Part shown: positions 39,190 to 48,798 of the stretch, in pieces | Numbering within the stretch: position 1 is the first letter of the stretch | Layout: every line of letters starts with the position of its first letter | From: Pseudoalteromonas tunicata | Lineage (GTDB): Bacteria > Pseudomonadota > Gammaproteobacteria > Enterobacterales > Alteromonadaceae | NCBI RefSeq assembly: GCF_002310815.1 | Contig: NZ_CP011032.1 | Coordinates: 2,954,001-3,018,000 of the forward strand | Length of the DNA stretch: 64,000 nucleotides | Direction: 5' to 3' | Position numbers and translations under genes: made by a program | Notes under the pieces: generated by a model | What the model saw: the letters and a program-made list of their open reading frames with translations, nothing else | Databases searched by the model: none | Told to the model about the DNA's origin: nothing

Positions 39190-39639
39190 TTAATCACCAT
39201 CTATTTGCGCTGGACTTGAACTAATTGGATAAATTTTTATCACTTCAATATGGTGTTTCACCGCTTTTAAATAAAACTTGGCGCAAAGGTAACCAGCAAA
39301 ACCAGCTGAAAATGCAAGGATAATCTGCCAACCCTCAGGTAAAAATAATACTTCAGCTGCAAAAATAGCGGTAGCAATTGCAAATAGAAGTGGTAACAAA
39401 TAAGTTAAAAATGAGCTTTTAACAACATGACTATCATCAAGCCCAAACAAAACCTGCTGACCTGGCTCAAGTTGTTGTTGAAAGTCAAAATCAAATAAGG
39501 CTTCTTTATTACCAAATAATTTGGCAAAAATTTGCGAGCCACATTTACCATTACAGCCTTCACAGGCTTTTTTAGCTTGCGGTTTTAGCGTTGCGGTAGT
39601 GCCTTTTACTGACACTACGGTAAGAGTTTGTTCTATCAT
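39190..39639 (-). CDS. rseC: Sigma-E regulatory protein RseC
   Basis: RseC is an inner-membrane protein that is positive for sigma-E activity and is linked to the SoxR-reducing system. An N-terminal region has the cysteine cluster ACEGCNGKCGSQIF near residue 25-38, which fits an iron-sulfur or redox motif. Two membrane helices follow at about 75-95 and 100-120. At 149 residues it is usual in length. Its start overlaps the rseB stop as ATGA, indicating translational coupling. It is the last gene of rpoE-rseA-rseB-rseC. Confidence 0.92.
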   Translation of the reverse strand: MIEQTLTVVSVKGTTATLKPQAKKACEGCNGKCGSQIFAKLFGNKEALFDFDFQQQLEPGQQVLFGLDDSHVVKSSFLTYLLPLLFAIATAIFAAEVLFLPEGWQIILAFSAGFAGYLCAKFYLKAVKHHIEVIKIYPISSSPAQIDGD

Positions 39640-40583
39640 AAATTTGGACGCTGTACAGACTCAGCAATATTTTTGGCGGCAGCAGCTGGAATATTCCCAA
39701 CAACAGAAACATCAAAGCCTTCAGCATTATGGACAAACACGGTTGTAGCACCAGAAGTTAATGCCGTACTGCGTCGCATTGATGAAAGTGGCCTTTGAAT
39801 AAACACCGACACTTCAACCAAACCATCACTAAATAAAAAGTAATCGGCCAGTTCATTGTTTAAATTTAAATTGTGGCGATCAGACTTAATCAGATTAAAT
39901 CCTTGCGGCAACCAACCAATTTGCCATTTACCAAGCTCTGTTGACACTTCTTGCAACGGTAATGGTGTTGGAAATTGTTTCTGACTCATTTCAATTAAAT
40001 CTGCTGCGGGTTGTTCTGAAAAGGTCACATTAGTCAATTGTAATTGCTCAATAATTTCCCCCTGCTGATTAACATAAGCAGCTTTTAAAACTATCGATGA
40101 TTGTGAATCAAGCCAAATCCAATAATTAAACTTATTATTATCTTTAGACTCAATGCGCACTAGCTGCGCCGAACGGCCTGCAATACGGCCTTTGCCACCA
40201 AGAACAAAACTATAACTTCCTTCTAATACACTGATATCATGAAATAATATATCAGGAATAGGGCCAGAAATTGAGCGTGAATTAATTGAATAAGGAGGCG
40301 TCTGAGGCTCAAAATAAGTAACTTGATCATTAATACGAATAATTTCAAGCCCTGCTCCATTAAGCAGGCTCAAATGTTCTAATTCAGTTTGTTGGTATTG
40401 ACCATGGCGCCAACGATAAGGCTCCATGGCATTTCCTTTAACAACAACAAATGAGGCATCGAAGTTACTTGAGTGGACGGTGAGTGCCATTTTCTCAAGG
40501 AGATCTTTGGCACTTTCTTCTTCTGTCGCAGCAAGATTAGTTGAAAAAATAACGAGCGAAAATATTAAAGCGAGAGCTCTCAT
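39636..40583 (-). CDS. rseB: Sigma-E regulatory protein RseB (MucB)
   Basis: RseB is a periplasmic protein that binds the RseA lumenal domain and protects it from DegS until lipopolysaccharide or lipoprotein signals displace it. A signal peptide (MRALALIFSLVIFSTNLAA) is followed by an LppX/LolA-like domain. The body includes SFVVVKGNAMEPYRWRHG and SLLNGAGLEIIRIND. The second domain at about 210-315 ends in the VSVFIQRPLSS and SVVGNIPAAAAKNIAESV stretches. At 315 residues it is full length. It sits 4 bases after rseA and overlaps rseC. Confidence 0.94.
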   Translation of the reverse strand: MRALALIFSLVIFSTNLAATEEESAKDLLEKMALTVHSSNFDASFVVVKGNAMEPYRWRHGQYQQTELEHLSLLNGAGLEIIRINDQVTYFEPQTPPYSINSRSISGPIPDILFHDISVLEGSYSFVLGGKGRIAGRSAQLVRIESKDNNKFNYWIWLDSQSSIVLKAAYVNQQGEIIEQLQLTNVTFSEQPAADLIEMSQKQFPTPLPLQEVSTELGKWQIGWLPQGFNLIKSDRHNLNLNNELADYFLFSDGLVEVSVFIQRPLSSMRRSTALTSGATTVFVHNAEGFDVSVVGNIPAAAAKNIAESVQRPNL

Positions 40584-40587
40584 CTAA

Positions 40588-41217
40588 TTAGTTTGAATCC
40601 TTGGCTTGTGGCTTCTCTTGATTATCATCAGTTTGCGCCTGACTTGCAATACGCGTTTGTCTTTGATGTTCAAGTACTAAAGCGCCAATACGCTGTTGTT
40701 GTAACTCACGTAAACCTTGCTTGGCATTGGCAAGCGCTGGTTCTGTGGAATAACTCACAGGAGATGCAATTCCCCCTACAGGTGTTGTTTGAAACATTGG
40801 CAGTGAGTCAATCATTTGATCATTTTGACCATTAGGAATACTTTGTACTCCAATAATGGCAACGAGCGCTACACTTGCTGCAATTGCAATTTGGCCCAAT
40901 GGTTTTTTCCAGTTAATAGAAATAACATTATTTTCGTTCTTATCGGTTAGTTTATCGTTATTAACTGAATTGTCTGTAGCTTGATGTTGACCACTAAAAT
41001 CGCCATAGACAGGTTCATGTTCAAGTGCTAGCGCCACACGGTCTGCTATATCAATAAAAATATCGGTTTGCTGCTCAGCTTTGACTACATCACCGATTAA
41101 CGCGTAGCGCTCAAAAGTTTTGTGATCTTCGGCAGTCAAAATTTGATCTGTCAGAGGCGTTTCACCATCGAGTAACGCTGACAAATGCTCATTTTGCGTT
41201 AAGGGTGCTTTGGTCAT
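40588..41217 (-). CDS. rseA: Anti-sigma-E factor RseA
   Basis: RseA holds sigma-E at the inner membrane and is cut by DegS and RseP under envelope stress. The N-terminal cytoplasmic part begins MTKAPLTQNEHLSALLDGE, which matches the family. A single membrane helix (IAIASVALVAIIGVQSI) lies near 107-125, followed by a periplasmic region with many Gln residues. The ATG at 41215-41217 is preferred to a GTG four codons upstream, because AGGTGA lies 8 bases before it. This gives 209 residues. It follows rpoE by 12 bases. Confidence 0.92.
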   Translation of the reverse strand: MTKAPLTQNEHLSALLDGETPLTDQILTAEDHKTFERYALIGDVVKAEQQTDIFIDIADRVALALEHEPVYGDFSGQHQATDNSVNNDKLTDKNENNVISINWKKPLGQIAIAASVALVAIIGVQSIPNGQNDQMIDSLPMFQTTPVGGIASPVSYSTEPALANAKQGLRELQQQRIGALVLEHQRQTRIASQAQTDDNQEKPQAKDSN

Positions 41218-41229
41218 ACTAAAATTCAC

Positions 41230-41811
41230 CTATGCATTATTTATTAATGGGTTTAATTTTAAATCAACTGCTTCACGCGCTCTGAAAATCCTTGAACGCA
41301 CAGTTCCAACCGGACAATCCATAATAACGGCTATATCTTCATAGCTCATACCCTCTAATTCACGCAAGGTTATCGCGGTTTTTAGGTCTTCAGGCAAATT
41401 ATTGATTGCATCGTAAATTACTTTTTTTACTTCATCACTCATCAGCAAATTTTCAGGCGACGCATTAGAGTGCATAGCCGATGCGCCTTCATAATATTCA
41501 GCCTCTTCAGCGTCAACATCATTTGCGGGCGGTTTGCGTCCTTGAGCAACAAGGTAGTTTTTTGCGCAGTTAACAGCAATTCGGTAAAGCCAGGTATAAA
41601 AAGCACTTTCACCTCGAAAGCCAGGAATTGCACGGTACGCTTTAATAAAGGCTTCTTGTGCAACATCAGCTACATCGCTTTGGTTTGATACATATCGAGA
41701 AATCAAACTGGCCACTTTGTTTTGATATTTTCTGACCAACAAATTAAAAGCGTTTTTGTCTCCCTGCTGCACTTTTATTACTAGCGCTAAATCTAAATCC
41801 TGCTCGTTCAT
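41230..41811 (-). CDS. rpoE: RNA polymerase sigma-E factor
   Basis: This extracytoplasmic-function sigma factor controls the envelope-stress regulon. Region 2 includes YQNKVASLISRYVSNQSDVADVAQEAFIKAYRAIPGFRGES. Region 4 is the helix-turn-helix LRELEGMSYEDIAVIMDCPVGTVRSRIFRARE. At 193 residues it matches E. coli RpoE (191), including the MNEQ start. It is first in rpoE-rseA-rseB-rseC and divergent from nadB, as in E. coli. A sigma-E-type promoter lies about 60 bases upstream. Confidence 0.97.
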   Translation of the reverse strand: MNEQDLDLALVIKVQQGDKNAFNLLVRKYQNKVASLISRYVSNQSDVADVAQEAFIKAYRAIPGFRGESAFYTWLYRIAVNCAKNYLVAQGRKPPANDVDAEEAEYYEGASAMHSNASPENLLMSDEVKKVIYDAINNLPEDLKTAITLRELEGMSYEDIAVIMDCPVGTVRSRIFRAREAVDLKLNPLINNA

Positions 41812-41872
41812 TCGAGCCGGTACTCCTATTGTTTACTTGTTACTCTTTAATTTGTGCTTATTGAACGTTAGT

Positions 41873-41900
41873 TAAGACTCATTAAAAAATAAAAAGTTCT
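41873..41900 (-). promoter_or_regulatory. Sigma-E-type promoter of rpoE
   Basis: On the minus strand AGAACTT at 41894-41900 is followed after 16 bases by TCTTA at 41873-41877. This matches the known sigma-E pattern of GAACTT and TC-rich minus-10 at 16-base spacing. An 11-base T-run (41910-41920), A-tract on the transcribed sense, lies 9 bases upstream and may act as an UP-like element. Autoregulation by sigma-E is inferred. Confidence 0.65.
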
Positions 41901-42051
41901 GTTATTACGTTTTTTTTTTTAAAATACTTGTCAATGCTAGATGAACCTTGGCTGAAAACGAGCGCCAACTGTAAATTCTCTAGCAATTTCTTGAACAAGT
42001 ATTTATTGTGAAGCTCGTTGAAATTGCATTGTAACCCTAAGTATCACTTAC

Positions 42052-43665
42052 ATGAACCAAAAAAAACACCACAATACTGACGTTGCCATTATTGGTAGCG
42101 GCGCTGCCGGTTTAACACTTGCTTTAACCTTAGCTAATCATTGCAATGTTGTAGTGATAAGCAAAGGTCCGCTAAAAGAAGGCTCAACTTTGTATGCACA
42201 AGGTGGCATCGCTGCTGTATTTGATAAAGATGACAGCATTGAATCCCATGTAGAAGATACTTTAGATGCTGGTGCCGGTTTATGCGATCGCGCAGCCGTT
42301 CATTATACAGCCAGTAATGCAAAACAATGTATGCAATGGCTGATTGAGCAAGGCGTGCCATTTGATATGGAACGCGATCAACAAGGTAAAGAACGCTATC
42401 ATTTAACCCGAGAAGGCGGTCATAGCCATCGTCGAATTTTGCACGCCGCTGACGCAACAGGCAAGGCAGTACAAACAACGTTAATTGACCGGGTTAAAGA
42501 ACATAAAAACATCACTTTATTAGAGCGTTATAATGCTATTGATTTAATCACCGCCAATAAATTAGGTTTAACGGGTAAACATTGTCACGGCATTTATGTT
42601 TGGAATCGCGAGTTAGAACAAGTTGAAATCATAAGTGCTAAATTTGTCGCATTGGCTACTGGTGGTGCAAGTAAGGTCTATTTATACACATCAAATCCAG
42701 ATGTTGCCTCAGGAGATGGTATTGCAATGGCTTGGCGTGCAGGCTGTAGCGTTGCGAACATGGAATTTAACCAATTTCATCCTACCAGCTTATATCACCC
42801 TGAATTACAAAACTTTTTAATTACCGAAGCGATGCGCGGCGAAGGTGCTTATCTATTACGCCCTGATGGCAGCCGCTTTATGCCTGACTTTGATGAAAGA
42901 GCAGAGCTAGCTCCTCGTGATATTGTGGCACGTGCAATTGATTATGAAATGAAGCGTTTAGGGGCTAATTGCGTTTACCTCGACATTTCTCACAAAGATG
43001 ATGATTTTATCATCGATCACTTCCCTACCATTTATGCAAAATGCTTAAGCGTAGGTTTAGATATCACAAAAGAACCTATTCCTGTTGTACCTGCTGCACA
43101 TTATACCTGTGGTGGCGTAATGACTGACTTTAATGGCAAAACCGATTTAGATAACCTCTATGCTATTGGTGAAGTGGCTTATACAGGATTACATGGTGCA
43201 AATCGCATGGCGAGCAATTCGTTACTCGAATGTATTGTATTTGCTCAAGCTGCTGCAAAAGACATTATGGCGAAGTTGTCTCTTGTCAATGAACCAGTCA
43301 CCATTCCTGATTGGGATGAAAGTCGAGTTAGCAATTCAGATGAAGAAGTTGTTATTACTCACAATTGGCATGAGCTCAGATTATTTATGTGGGACTATGT
43401 TGGCATAGTGCGCACCACAAAACGTTTGGAGCGCGCATTAAGGCGCATTGAATTACTGCAACAAGAAATTCAGGAGTATTATGCCAACTTTAGAGTGACC
43501 AATAATTTATTAGAGTTACGCAATTTAGCACAAGTTGCCGAACTGATTATTCGCTGCGCGTTAGAGCGCAAAGAAAGCCGAGGCTTACATTACACTTTAG
43601 ATTATCCTAACTTGGCTGAGCAATCTGGTCCTACAATTTTAAAACCTAATACGAAAAAACCTTAG
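42052..43665 (+). CDS. nadB: L-aspartate oxidase
   Basis: NadB oxidises L-aspartate to iminoaspartate, the first step of de novo NAD synthesis. The FAD-binding dinucleotide motif is [16 protein letters not shown] at about 10-25. A substrate-binding loop, [13 protein letters not shown], follows. Family segments [29 protein letters not shown] and [19 protein letters not shown] [13 protein letters not shown] are present. The C-terminal helical domain ends with the [13 protein letters not shown] stretch. At 537 residues it is full length. Its stop codon overlaps that of ygfX (TTAG), so the two convergent genes share four bases without a terminator. Confidence 0.96.
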   Translation: MNQKKHHNTDVAIIGSGAAGLTLALTLANHCNVVVISKGPLKEGSTLYAQGGIAAVFDKDDSIESHVEDTLDAGAGLCDRAAVHYTASNAKQCMQWLIEQGVPFDMERDQQGKERYHLTREGGHSHRRILHAADATGKAVQTTLIDRVKEHKNITLLERYNAIDLITANKLGLTGKHCHGIYVWNRELEQVEIISAKFVALATGGASKVYLYTSNPDVASGDGIAMAWRAGCSVANMEFNQFHPTSLYHPELQNFLITEAMRGEGAYLLRPDGSRFMPDFDERAELAPRDIVARAIDYEMKRLGANCVYLDISHKDDDFIIDHFPTIYAKCLSVGLDITKEPIPVVPAAHYTCGGVMTDFNGKTDLDNLYAIGEVAYTGLHGANRMASNSLLECIVFAQAAAKDIMAKLSLVNEPVTIPDWDESRVSNSDEEVVITHNWHELRLFMWDYVGIVRTTKRLERALRRIELLQQEIQEYYANFRVTNNLLELRNLAQVAELIIRCALERKESRGLHYTLDYPNLAEQSGPTILKPNTKKP

Positions 43666-44060
43666 TTTTGGAGATTTAAATGCCGTCGTAAACGAGCATA
43701 ATCGGCGGCATTAACACTACTACGGAAAATTATAAGCCAGCGCTTTTGCTGGCTTTTTAAATGTAAAAACACCACGGTATCTGTTGAAAAACTTGATTTA
43801 AGCATTTGAAAGTGAAGTGAACTTTGCTCTGTTAACAGTTCAATATCGCCATTTTCTAATAGCAAAAGCGCACCTTGCTTTGGGGTACTTTTAATTAACT
43901 GTAACCAGCTAAAATAAAATGCAAAGCCAATTGAACACAATAAAAAAATGGCGTGGAAGAAAGAGGTTGCAAGCAATAAAAACAAACTACCCAACACAAT
44001 AAAAAAGCCCACTATAAAAGTAGGCAATTGATTATTGGCACTAAAAGCAATTCTATACAC
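43662..44060 (-). CDS. ygfX: YgfX (CptA) family inner-membrane protein
   Basis: This 132-residue protein has two close membrane helices (about 12-50: [27 protein letters not shown] is its core) and a soluble part rich in beta strands. That layout and its place directly behind sdhE identify it as the YgfX/CptA family. In E. coli the protein was proposed to be a toxin affecting cytoskeleton polymerisation, with SdhE as partner, but that role is disputed. The start is GTG and overlaps the sdhE end by 8 bases, so it is translated together with sdhE. Sequence conservation in this family is low, so position carries most of the evidence. Confidence 0.75.
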   Translation of the reverse strand: MYRIAFSANNQLPTFIVGFFIVLGSLFLLLATSFFHAIFLLCSIGFAFYFSWLQLIKSTPKQGALLLLENGDIELLTEQSSLHFQMLKSSFSTDTVVFLHLKSQQKRWLIIFRSSVNAADYARLRRHLNLQN

Positions 44061-44304
44061 GGACTCGGTTTAGAATAAGCTTAACCATATAGTTTAACTG
44101 TGGATCTTTAGCTGTTTCATGACCCATAAACCAAGCAAACAACTCAGGATCTTCTTGAGTTAATAAATGTTGGAAAATAACCTTATCTTCTGCTGATAAT
44201 GCGTCATAACCTTCTTCAACAAAGGGCATTAACAAAACATCTAGCTCTAACATACCTCTGCGACATGCCCAACGTAATCGCGCTTTATTATTTAACTCTG
44301 TCAT
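44053..44304 (-). CDS. sdhE: FAD assembly factor SdhE
   Basis: SdhE helps attach FAD covalently to succinate dehydrogenase SdhA. The family motif RGMLELDVLL (RGxxE, residues 16-20) is present. It is followed by the acidic helical part DEDKVIFQHLLTQEDPELFAWFMG-type core seen here as FQHLLTQEDPELFAWF. The usual NDPELxxW part is therefore clear. At 83 residues it has the usual length. It is divergent from ygfZ and overlaps ygfX, the same arrangement as in E. coli. Confidence 0.92.
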   Translation of the reverse strand: MTELNNKARLRWACRRGMLELDVLLMPFVEEGYDALSAEDKVIFQHLLTQEDPELFAWFMGHETAKDPQLNYMVKLILNRVRV

Positions 44305-44458
44305 TTGCTACCTCGTTGTGTTGTGCGCCGATTCTACCAAAAACTTAGTTAATTTATAATACCAAAACACTATCTTAATGATTTAATCAATCAAGTATTA
44401 ATTATCAAGTTGAGATACGTTACTATTAGCACTCTTCTATTTCATGGCTTAATTATTT

Positions 44459-45373
44459 ATGTCTCAAATTTTTGCATGCTCACTTAGCGATCAGCTCATT
44501 GAATTTGCTGGTGCGGATAAAAAATCGTATTTACACGGTCAAATTACTCAAGATATTAATCTCATCAACCATGAAACAATGTTATGGGCTGGTCACTGCA
44601 GTGGCAAAGGAAAACTCTGGGCGGTACATAAATTATTTGCCCACAACGACAGTTACTTCTCAATTACTTCTGCCGACTCTTTTGAGCAAAGCTTAGCGGA
44701 ACTAAAAAAGTATGCCGTATTTGCCAAAGTTACCATTAGCCATAATACCGAATTCAAATTAATTGGTTTATTTGGTGATAACTTACAACCCGCTTTAGCA
44801 GCCTTAAACATTAACTTTCAAGGCAACAGCGCTGCATTTCAATTTGGTCATGCAATAAAACTTTCTGACGACCGCATCATTTTAATTGTAAAAGATACGC
44901 CTGAATCTTTTTTAAACGATATCGCCATTTGGCTTGATAACGATTTTACTTGGCAAAGCTTAGCTATTTTACATGGCGAACCGAGCTTAAATACCAGTGC
45001 TGTGGGCGAATACGTACCTCAAATGGTAAACCTACAAGCCATTGGTGGCATCAGCTTTACTAAAGGGTGTTATACCGGTCAAGAAACCGTCGCAAGAATG
45101 AAATACTTGGGCAAAAATAAACGCGCTATGTACATCATTCAAGCACAAGGTGACAGCCCAATTAACAGTGATGAAGTTGAACAGCAGCTTGGTGAAAATT
45201 GGCGTCGCGCTGGTCATATCATCGCCAGTGCCTTCGATCCTATTGATAAAAAAGCGGTTGCGTTAGTGGTTTTACCTAACGATATTTCGCCTGAAACTCC
45301 GTTACGAAGTAAACACGAACAGCCAATGCTGTTCACAATCCAACCCCTACCTTATTCATTAAGCGACAACTAA
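44459..45373 (+). CDS. ygfZ: tRNA-modifying protein YgfZ
   Basis: YgfZ is a folate-binding protein needed for iron-sulfur cluster enzymes such as MiaB. The signature KGCYTGQETVARMKYLG carries the conserved cysteine near residue 204. The N-terminal half contains FAGADKKSYLHGQITQDIN and GHCSGKGKLWA. At 304 residues it is close to E. coli YgfZ (326). It is divergent from sdhE-ygfX, and the slyD-like gene follows 12 bases downstream on the same strand. Confidence 0.94.
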   Translation: MSQIFACSLSDQLIEFAGADKKSYLHGQITQDINLINHETMLWAGHCSGKGKLWAVHKLFAHNDSYFSITSADSFEQSLAELKKYAVFAKVTISHNTEFKLIGLFGDNLQPALAALNINFQGNSAAFQFGHAIKLSDDRIILIVKDTPESFLNDIAIWLDNDFTWQSLAILHGEPSLNTSAVGEYVPQMVNLQAIGGISFTKGCYTGQETVARMKYLGKNKRAMYIIQAQGDSPINSDEVEQQLGENWRRAGHIIASAFDPIDKKAVALVVLPNDISPETPLRSKHEQPMLFTIQPLPYSLSDN

Positions 45374-45385
45374 ATCGGGAACCTT

Positions 45386-45877
45386 ATGAAAATTGCACAA
45401 AACGCTGTTGTAAAAATGCATTACTCAGTCATAGATAAAGACAATAATGCGATTGATAGCTCTATGAATGAAGAGCCATTAGAAGTGATCATTGGTTCGG
45501 GCTATTTAATCCCAGGCTTAGAAAACGCCCTAATTGGCAAAGAAGTAGGTGATGCTTTTAATGTCACCGTGCCACCTTCTGAAGGTTACGGTGAGCGCCA
45601 TGAAGGCCTAATGCAAGCAGTACCTAAATCGATGTTTGAAGGTATTGAAGTTGAAATCGGTATGCAATTTCGCGCAACAACGGATGATGGCGAAGAAACG
45701 GTGATGATACTTGATATCCAAGGCGATGATGTACTTGTTGATGGCAACCACCCACTTTCGGGGATTGAATTAACTTTCGATGTTAAAATTCTAGAAGTGC
45801 GTGAAGCAACAGCCGATGAACTTGCTCACGGCCATGTTCATAGCCCTGGCGGTTGTGGCCACGACCATAGTCACTAA
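45386..45877 (+). CDS. slyD: FKBP-type peptidyl-prolyl isomerase SlyD
   Basis: SlyD is a prolyl isomerase and nickel-binding chaperone used in hydrogenase maturation. The FKBP barrel has KMHYSVIDKDNNAIDSS and GYLIPGLENALIGKEVGD at the start. The insert-in-flap domain lies at about 70-125 with ERHEGLMQAVPKSMFEG. The tail HVHSPGGCGHDHSH is a short histidine- and cysteine-rich metal-binding end, shorter than in E. coli SlyD. At 163 residues it fits the family. It follows ygfZ by 12 bases with AAGGAACC-like GGAACC upstream, and converges on tyrS. Confidence 0.93.
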   Translation: MKIAQNAVVKMHYSVIDKDNNAIDSSMNEEPLEVIIGSGYLIPGLENALIGKEVGDAFNVTVPPSEGYGERHEGLMQAVPKSMFEGIEVEIGMQFRATTDDGEETVMILDIQGDDVLVDGNHPLSGIELTFDVKILEVREATADELAHGHVHSPGGCGHDHSH

Positions 45878-45895
45878 TCCTGACTTTTATTGATA

Positions 45896-45922
45896 AAAAA
45901 GCCGCTTTGATAGCGGCTTTTT
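45896..45922. terminator. Bidirectional terminator between slyD and tyrS
   Basis: The stem GCCGCT/AGCGGC with loop TTGAT is flanked by A5 on one side and T5 on the other. It lies 18 bases after slyD and 23 bases after the tyrS stop, between convergent genes. Confidence 0.88.
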
Positions 45923-45945
45923 ATTATAGTTTTAAAAACATAACA

Positions 45946-47148
45946 CTAAGCAACAATTACTTTTGCAAATTTACGCTTGCCTACTTGATAAATTGCTTCT
46001 GAACCTTTTTGAATTTCTAGCTTACTGTCAGAGATTTTCTCTTCGCCATTAAGCTTTACTGCACCTTGCTTGATCATGCGCATCGCCTCAGAAGTACTTG
46101 CAACCAAATCAGCTTCTTTTAATAAATTAGCGATAGAAATCACATCACCTTCAATTTGAACCGTCACTTCAGGAATGTCATCAGGTAGCGCTTTTTTCTG
46201 AAAGCGATTAATAAAATCCTGATATGCAGCTTCTGCATCAGCTTCACTATGAAAACGCGCAATCATTTCTCTTGCAAGATTAATCTTAATATCACGAGGA
46301 TTGGTACCAGCTGTTACGTCAGCCTTAAGCGCAGCAATTTGATCTATACTCAACGCGCTTAATAAATCGAAGTAACGCCACATTAAGTCATCAGAAATCG
46401 ACATGATTTTACCAAACATTTCTGTTGGGCTATCTGTAATACCAATGTAGTTACCTAACGATTTAGACATTTTTTGAACGCCATCCGTTCCTTCCAACAA
46501 TGGCATCATTAAAACAGTTTGTGGTTTTTGCCCTTCAACTTTTTGTAGCTCACGACCCATTAATAAATTAAAACGCTGATCAGTACCGCCCAATTCAACA
46601 TCAGCCTCTAGTGCAACCGAATCCCAGCCTTGTACTAATGGATATAAAAATTCATGAATGGCAATAGGTTGGCCACCAGCATAACGTTTTTTGAAATCGT
46701 CACGTTCAAGCATACGTGCAACTGTTTGATTAGAAGCAAGTTTAATCATTCCAGCAGCACCAAGCTTTTCCATCCATGTCGAATTAAATGCGACCGTTGT
46801 TTTTGCTGGATCTAAAATCTTAAATACTTGTTCTTTATATGTTTCAGCGTTTGCAAGTACATCTTCACGAGTTAGAGGCTTTCGAGTGACATTTTTACCA
46901 GTTGGATCACCAATCATGCCTGTAAAGTCACCAATTAAGAAAATAACTTCATGACCCAAGTCCTGAAAAGTTTTCATTTTATTAATTAGCACTGTATGAC
47001 CTAAATGAAGATCTGGCGCTGTTGGATCAAAACCAGCTTTAATCTTAAGTTTTTTACCTGATTTTAGTTTTTCAATCAGTTCATCTTCGATGAGTATTTC
47101 TTCTGCACCACGTTTGATTTCTGCTAACGCGGCTTGTAAATCAGCCAT
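45946..47148 (-). CDS. tyrS: Tyrosyl-tRNA synthetase (KMSKS-type)
   Basis: This class I synthetase charges tRNA-Tyr. The HIGH-like motif is DLHLGHTVL at about 45-53. The KMSKS motif is [11 protein letters not shown] near residue 231, and the YTYQDNQ-type binding region is visible as [18 protein letters not shown]-terminal S4-like RNA-binding domain ends the protein. E. coli TyrS carries a different KMSKS variant (KFGKT), so this is the TyrZ-type lineage, which has about 400 residues. The ATG at 47146-47148 ([11 protein letters not shown]) has GGAG upstream; the longer frame is not used. It is divergent from mepM. Confidence 0.94.
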   Translation of the reverse strand: MADLQAALAEIKRGAEEILIEDELIEKLKSGKKLKIKAGFDPTAPDLHLGHTVLINKMKTFQDLGHEVIFLIGDFTGMIGDPTGKNVTRKPLTREDVLANAETYKEQVFKILDPAKTTVAFNSTWMEKLGAAGMIKLASNQTVARMLERDDFKKRYAGGQPIAIHEFLYPLVQGWDSVALEADVELGGTDQRFNLLMGRELQKVEGQKPQTVLMMPLLEGTDGVQKMSKSLGNYIGITDSPTEMFGKIMSISDDLMWRYFDLLSALSIDQIAALKADVTAGTNPRDIKINLAREMIARFHSEADAEAAYQDFINRFQKKALPDDIPEVTVQIEGDVISIANLLKEADLVASTSEAMRMIKQGAVKLNGEEKISDSKLEIQKGSEAIYQVGKRKFAKVIVA

Positions 47149-47342
47149 TGCAATCTCCAAATAATATAAAGCTGATAATGTTTGCAAAAAACAAAGACTC
47201 GCCTTTTGTAACATCACAATTATTTTTCGATTCTAACTGATTATTTATGGAGTTTAAATGCACAAACCACTGGTAATAGCGTTATATTCGTTATATGCTG
47301 AATTTTGTTATATAGTATCGTTTATTAAGAATAAGGCCCATT

Positions 47343-48680
47343 ATGGTTACTATGGTGCAAAAAATACCCCAACAACACAAAATACTCATTGTTGTATTTT
47401 TCTCGGTTATTTTAACCTTAATCTTAACCACGTCTGAAAAAGCTAAAGCTTCAAAAGATAATAACCAAACAGAACTTGAAGTTGGCAAACGTTACGAATT
47501 AACCCTACAACATTTATCTCAAACTGCTGAACAATCAACTCAATCGAGCGAAGTTGAAACAGCGACTGTAGAACCCGTTGCTTTAGCTCCTGAAATAACC
47601 TACAAAGCCTTCACTGTTAAAACTGGCGATAATTTAGCTATCATATTCAAACGAGCTGGCTTTTCGGCTCAAACTTTATATAAGTTAATTAACTTAAATG
47701 ATGACACTCATTCATTAACAAAAATTCATCCAGGCGAAGTGCTTTATTTGGCAAGTAATCAACAAAAAGAATTGTCACACCTTAAGTATCAAATAAACCA
47801 AACAGATACATTGCTCGTTTCGTTAGATGAAAACAACCAATTAATCAGCCATATTGACAGCAAACAAATTGAAACCCGCAACCAAATTACTGCTGGGCAA
47901 ATTAAAACCAACTTCTGGAATGCAGGAATTGAAGCTGGGCTGACCGAGAAGCAAATTATGAATTTTGCTGATATTTTTGGCTGGGATATCGACTTTGCCA
48001 ATGACATTCGCACCAACGATCAATTTGTTCTTATTTATGAGACAAAATACATTGAAGGTGAATATATTGGCACCGGTGAAGTGATTGCAGCTGAATTTAT
48101 CAATCAAGGTGAGCATTTTGCGGCTGTTCGTCATGATGATGGTAATTACTATACCCCTGAGGGTCGCAGCATGCGCAAAGCTTTCTTGCGCGCTCCTGTT
48201 AACTTTAAATATATTAGCTCAAGCTTTAACCCAAAACGAAAACACCCAGTTACAGGCCAAGTGAAAGCCCATCGAGGTATTGATTATGCGGCTAAAACAG
48301 GTACTCCTGTTATGGCATCAGGTAACGGCAAAGTAATTGAGTCTGGATATAGCAAATACAATGGTAATTATGTGTTTATTCAGCATGGTAGCCAGTATGT
48401 TACTAAATACTTACATCTTCACAAACGTAATGTGAAATCAGGTACCAAAGTAAAACAAGGCCAAATTATTGGAACTGTTGGCGCAACAGGTCGAGTGACA
48501 GGTGCTCATTTACATTATGAATTTTTAGTTAATGGTGTTCATAGAAACCCAAAAACAGTGGCACTACCAAAGTCTGAGTCTCTTGCAAAAAATGAACTTG
48601 CGACGTTTAAGCCATACGCAGATACTTTAATAGCTCAGCTAAGTTCAAAACGTGATTTATATTTAGCGATGCAAAACTAA
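47343..48680 (+). CDS. mepM: M23 family endopeptidase with LysM-like domain (MepM-like)
   Basis: This 445-residue protein is predicted to act in the cell envelope. A membrane anchor or signal lies at about 12-30. An OapA/LysM-like domain at about 85-140 includes TYKAFTVKTGDNLAIIFKRAG. The M23 zinc peptidase domain (about 300-400) has HRGIDYAAKTGTPVMASG, HGSQYVTKYLHLHKR and the terminal HLHYEFLVNG metal motif. MepM cleaves D-Ala-mDAP crosslinks so that peptidoglycan can be enlarged. Domain order resembles E. coli MepM (440 residues), though several M23 paralogues share it. It is divergent from tyrS. Confidence 0.88.
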   Translation: MVTMVQKIPQQHKILIVVFFSVILTLILTTSEKAKASKDNNQTELEVGKRYELTLQHLSQTAEQSTQSSEVETATVEPVALAPEITYKAFTVKTGDNLAIIFKRAGFSAQTLYKLINLNDDTHSLTKIHPGEVLYLASNQQKELSHLKYQINQTDTLLVSLDENNQLISHIDSKQIETRNQITAGQIKTNFWNAGIEAGLTEKQIMNFADIFGWDIDFANDIRTNDQFVLIYETKYIEGEYIGTGEVIAAEFINQGEHFAAVRHDDGNYYTPEGRSMRKAFLRAPVNFKYISSSFNPKRKHPVTGQVKAHRGIDYAAKTGTPVMASGNGKVIESGYSKYNGNYVFIQHGSQYVTKYLHLHKRNVKSGTKVKQGQIIGTVGATGRVTGAHLHYEFLVNGVHRNPKTVALPKSESLAKNELATFKPYADTLIAQLSSKRDLYLAMQN

Positions 48681-48743
48681 TTAAACTATTGATTTTCGCA
48701 CTGGTATCAACAGCTTCACGAATAATTGATCATTGGCGAAAAT

Positions 48744-48771
48744 AAAAAGCAGCTTAATAAAGCTGCTTTTT
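48744..48771. terminator. Bidirectional terminator between mepM and yaaA
   Basis: The 12-bp stem AAAAAGCAGCTT/AAGCTGCTTTTT with a 4-base loop lies 63 bases after mepM and 27 bases after the yaaA stop, between convergent genes. Confidence 0.88.
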
Positions 48772-48798
48772 ATTTACACGAACTTCAAACTTTTTGTG

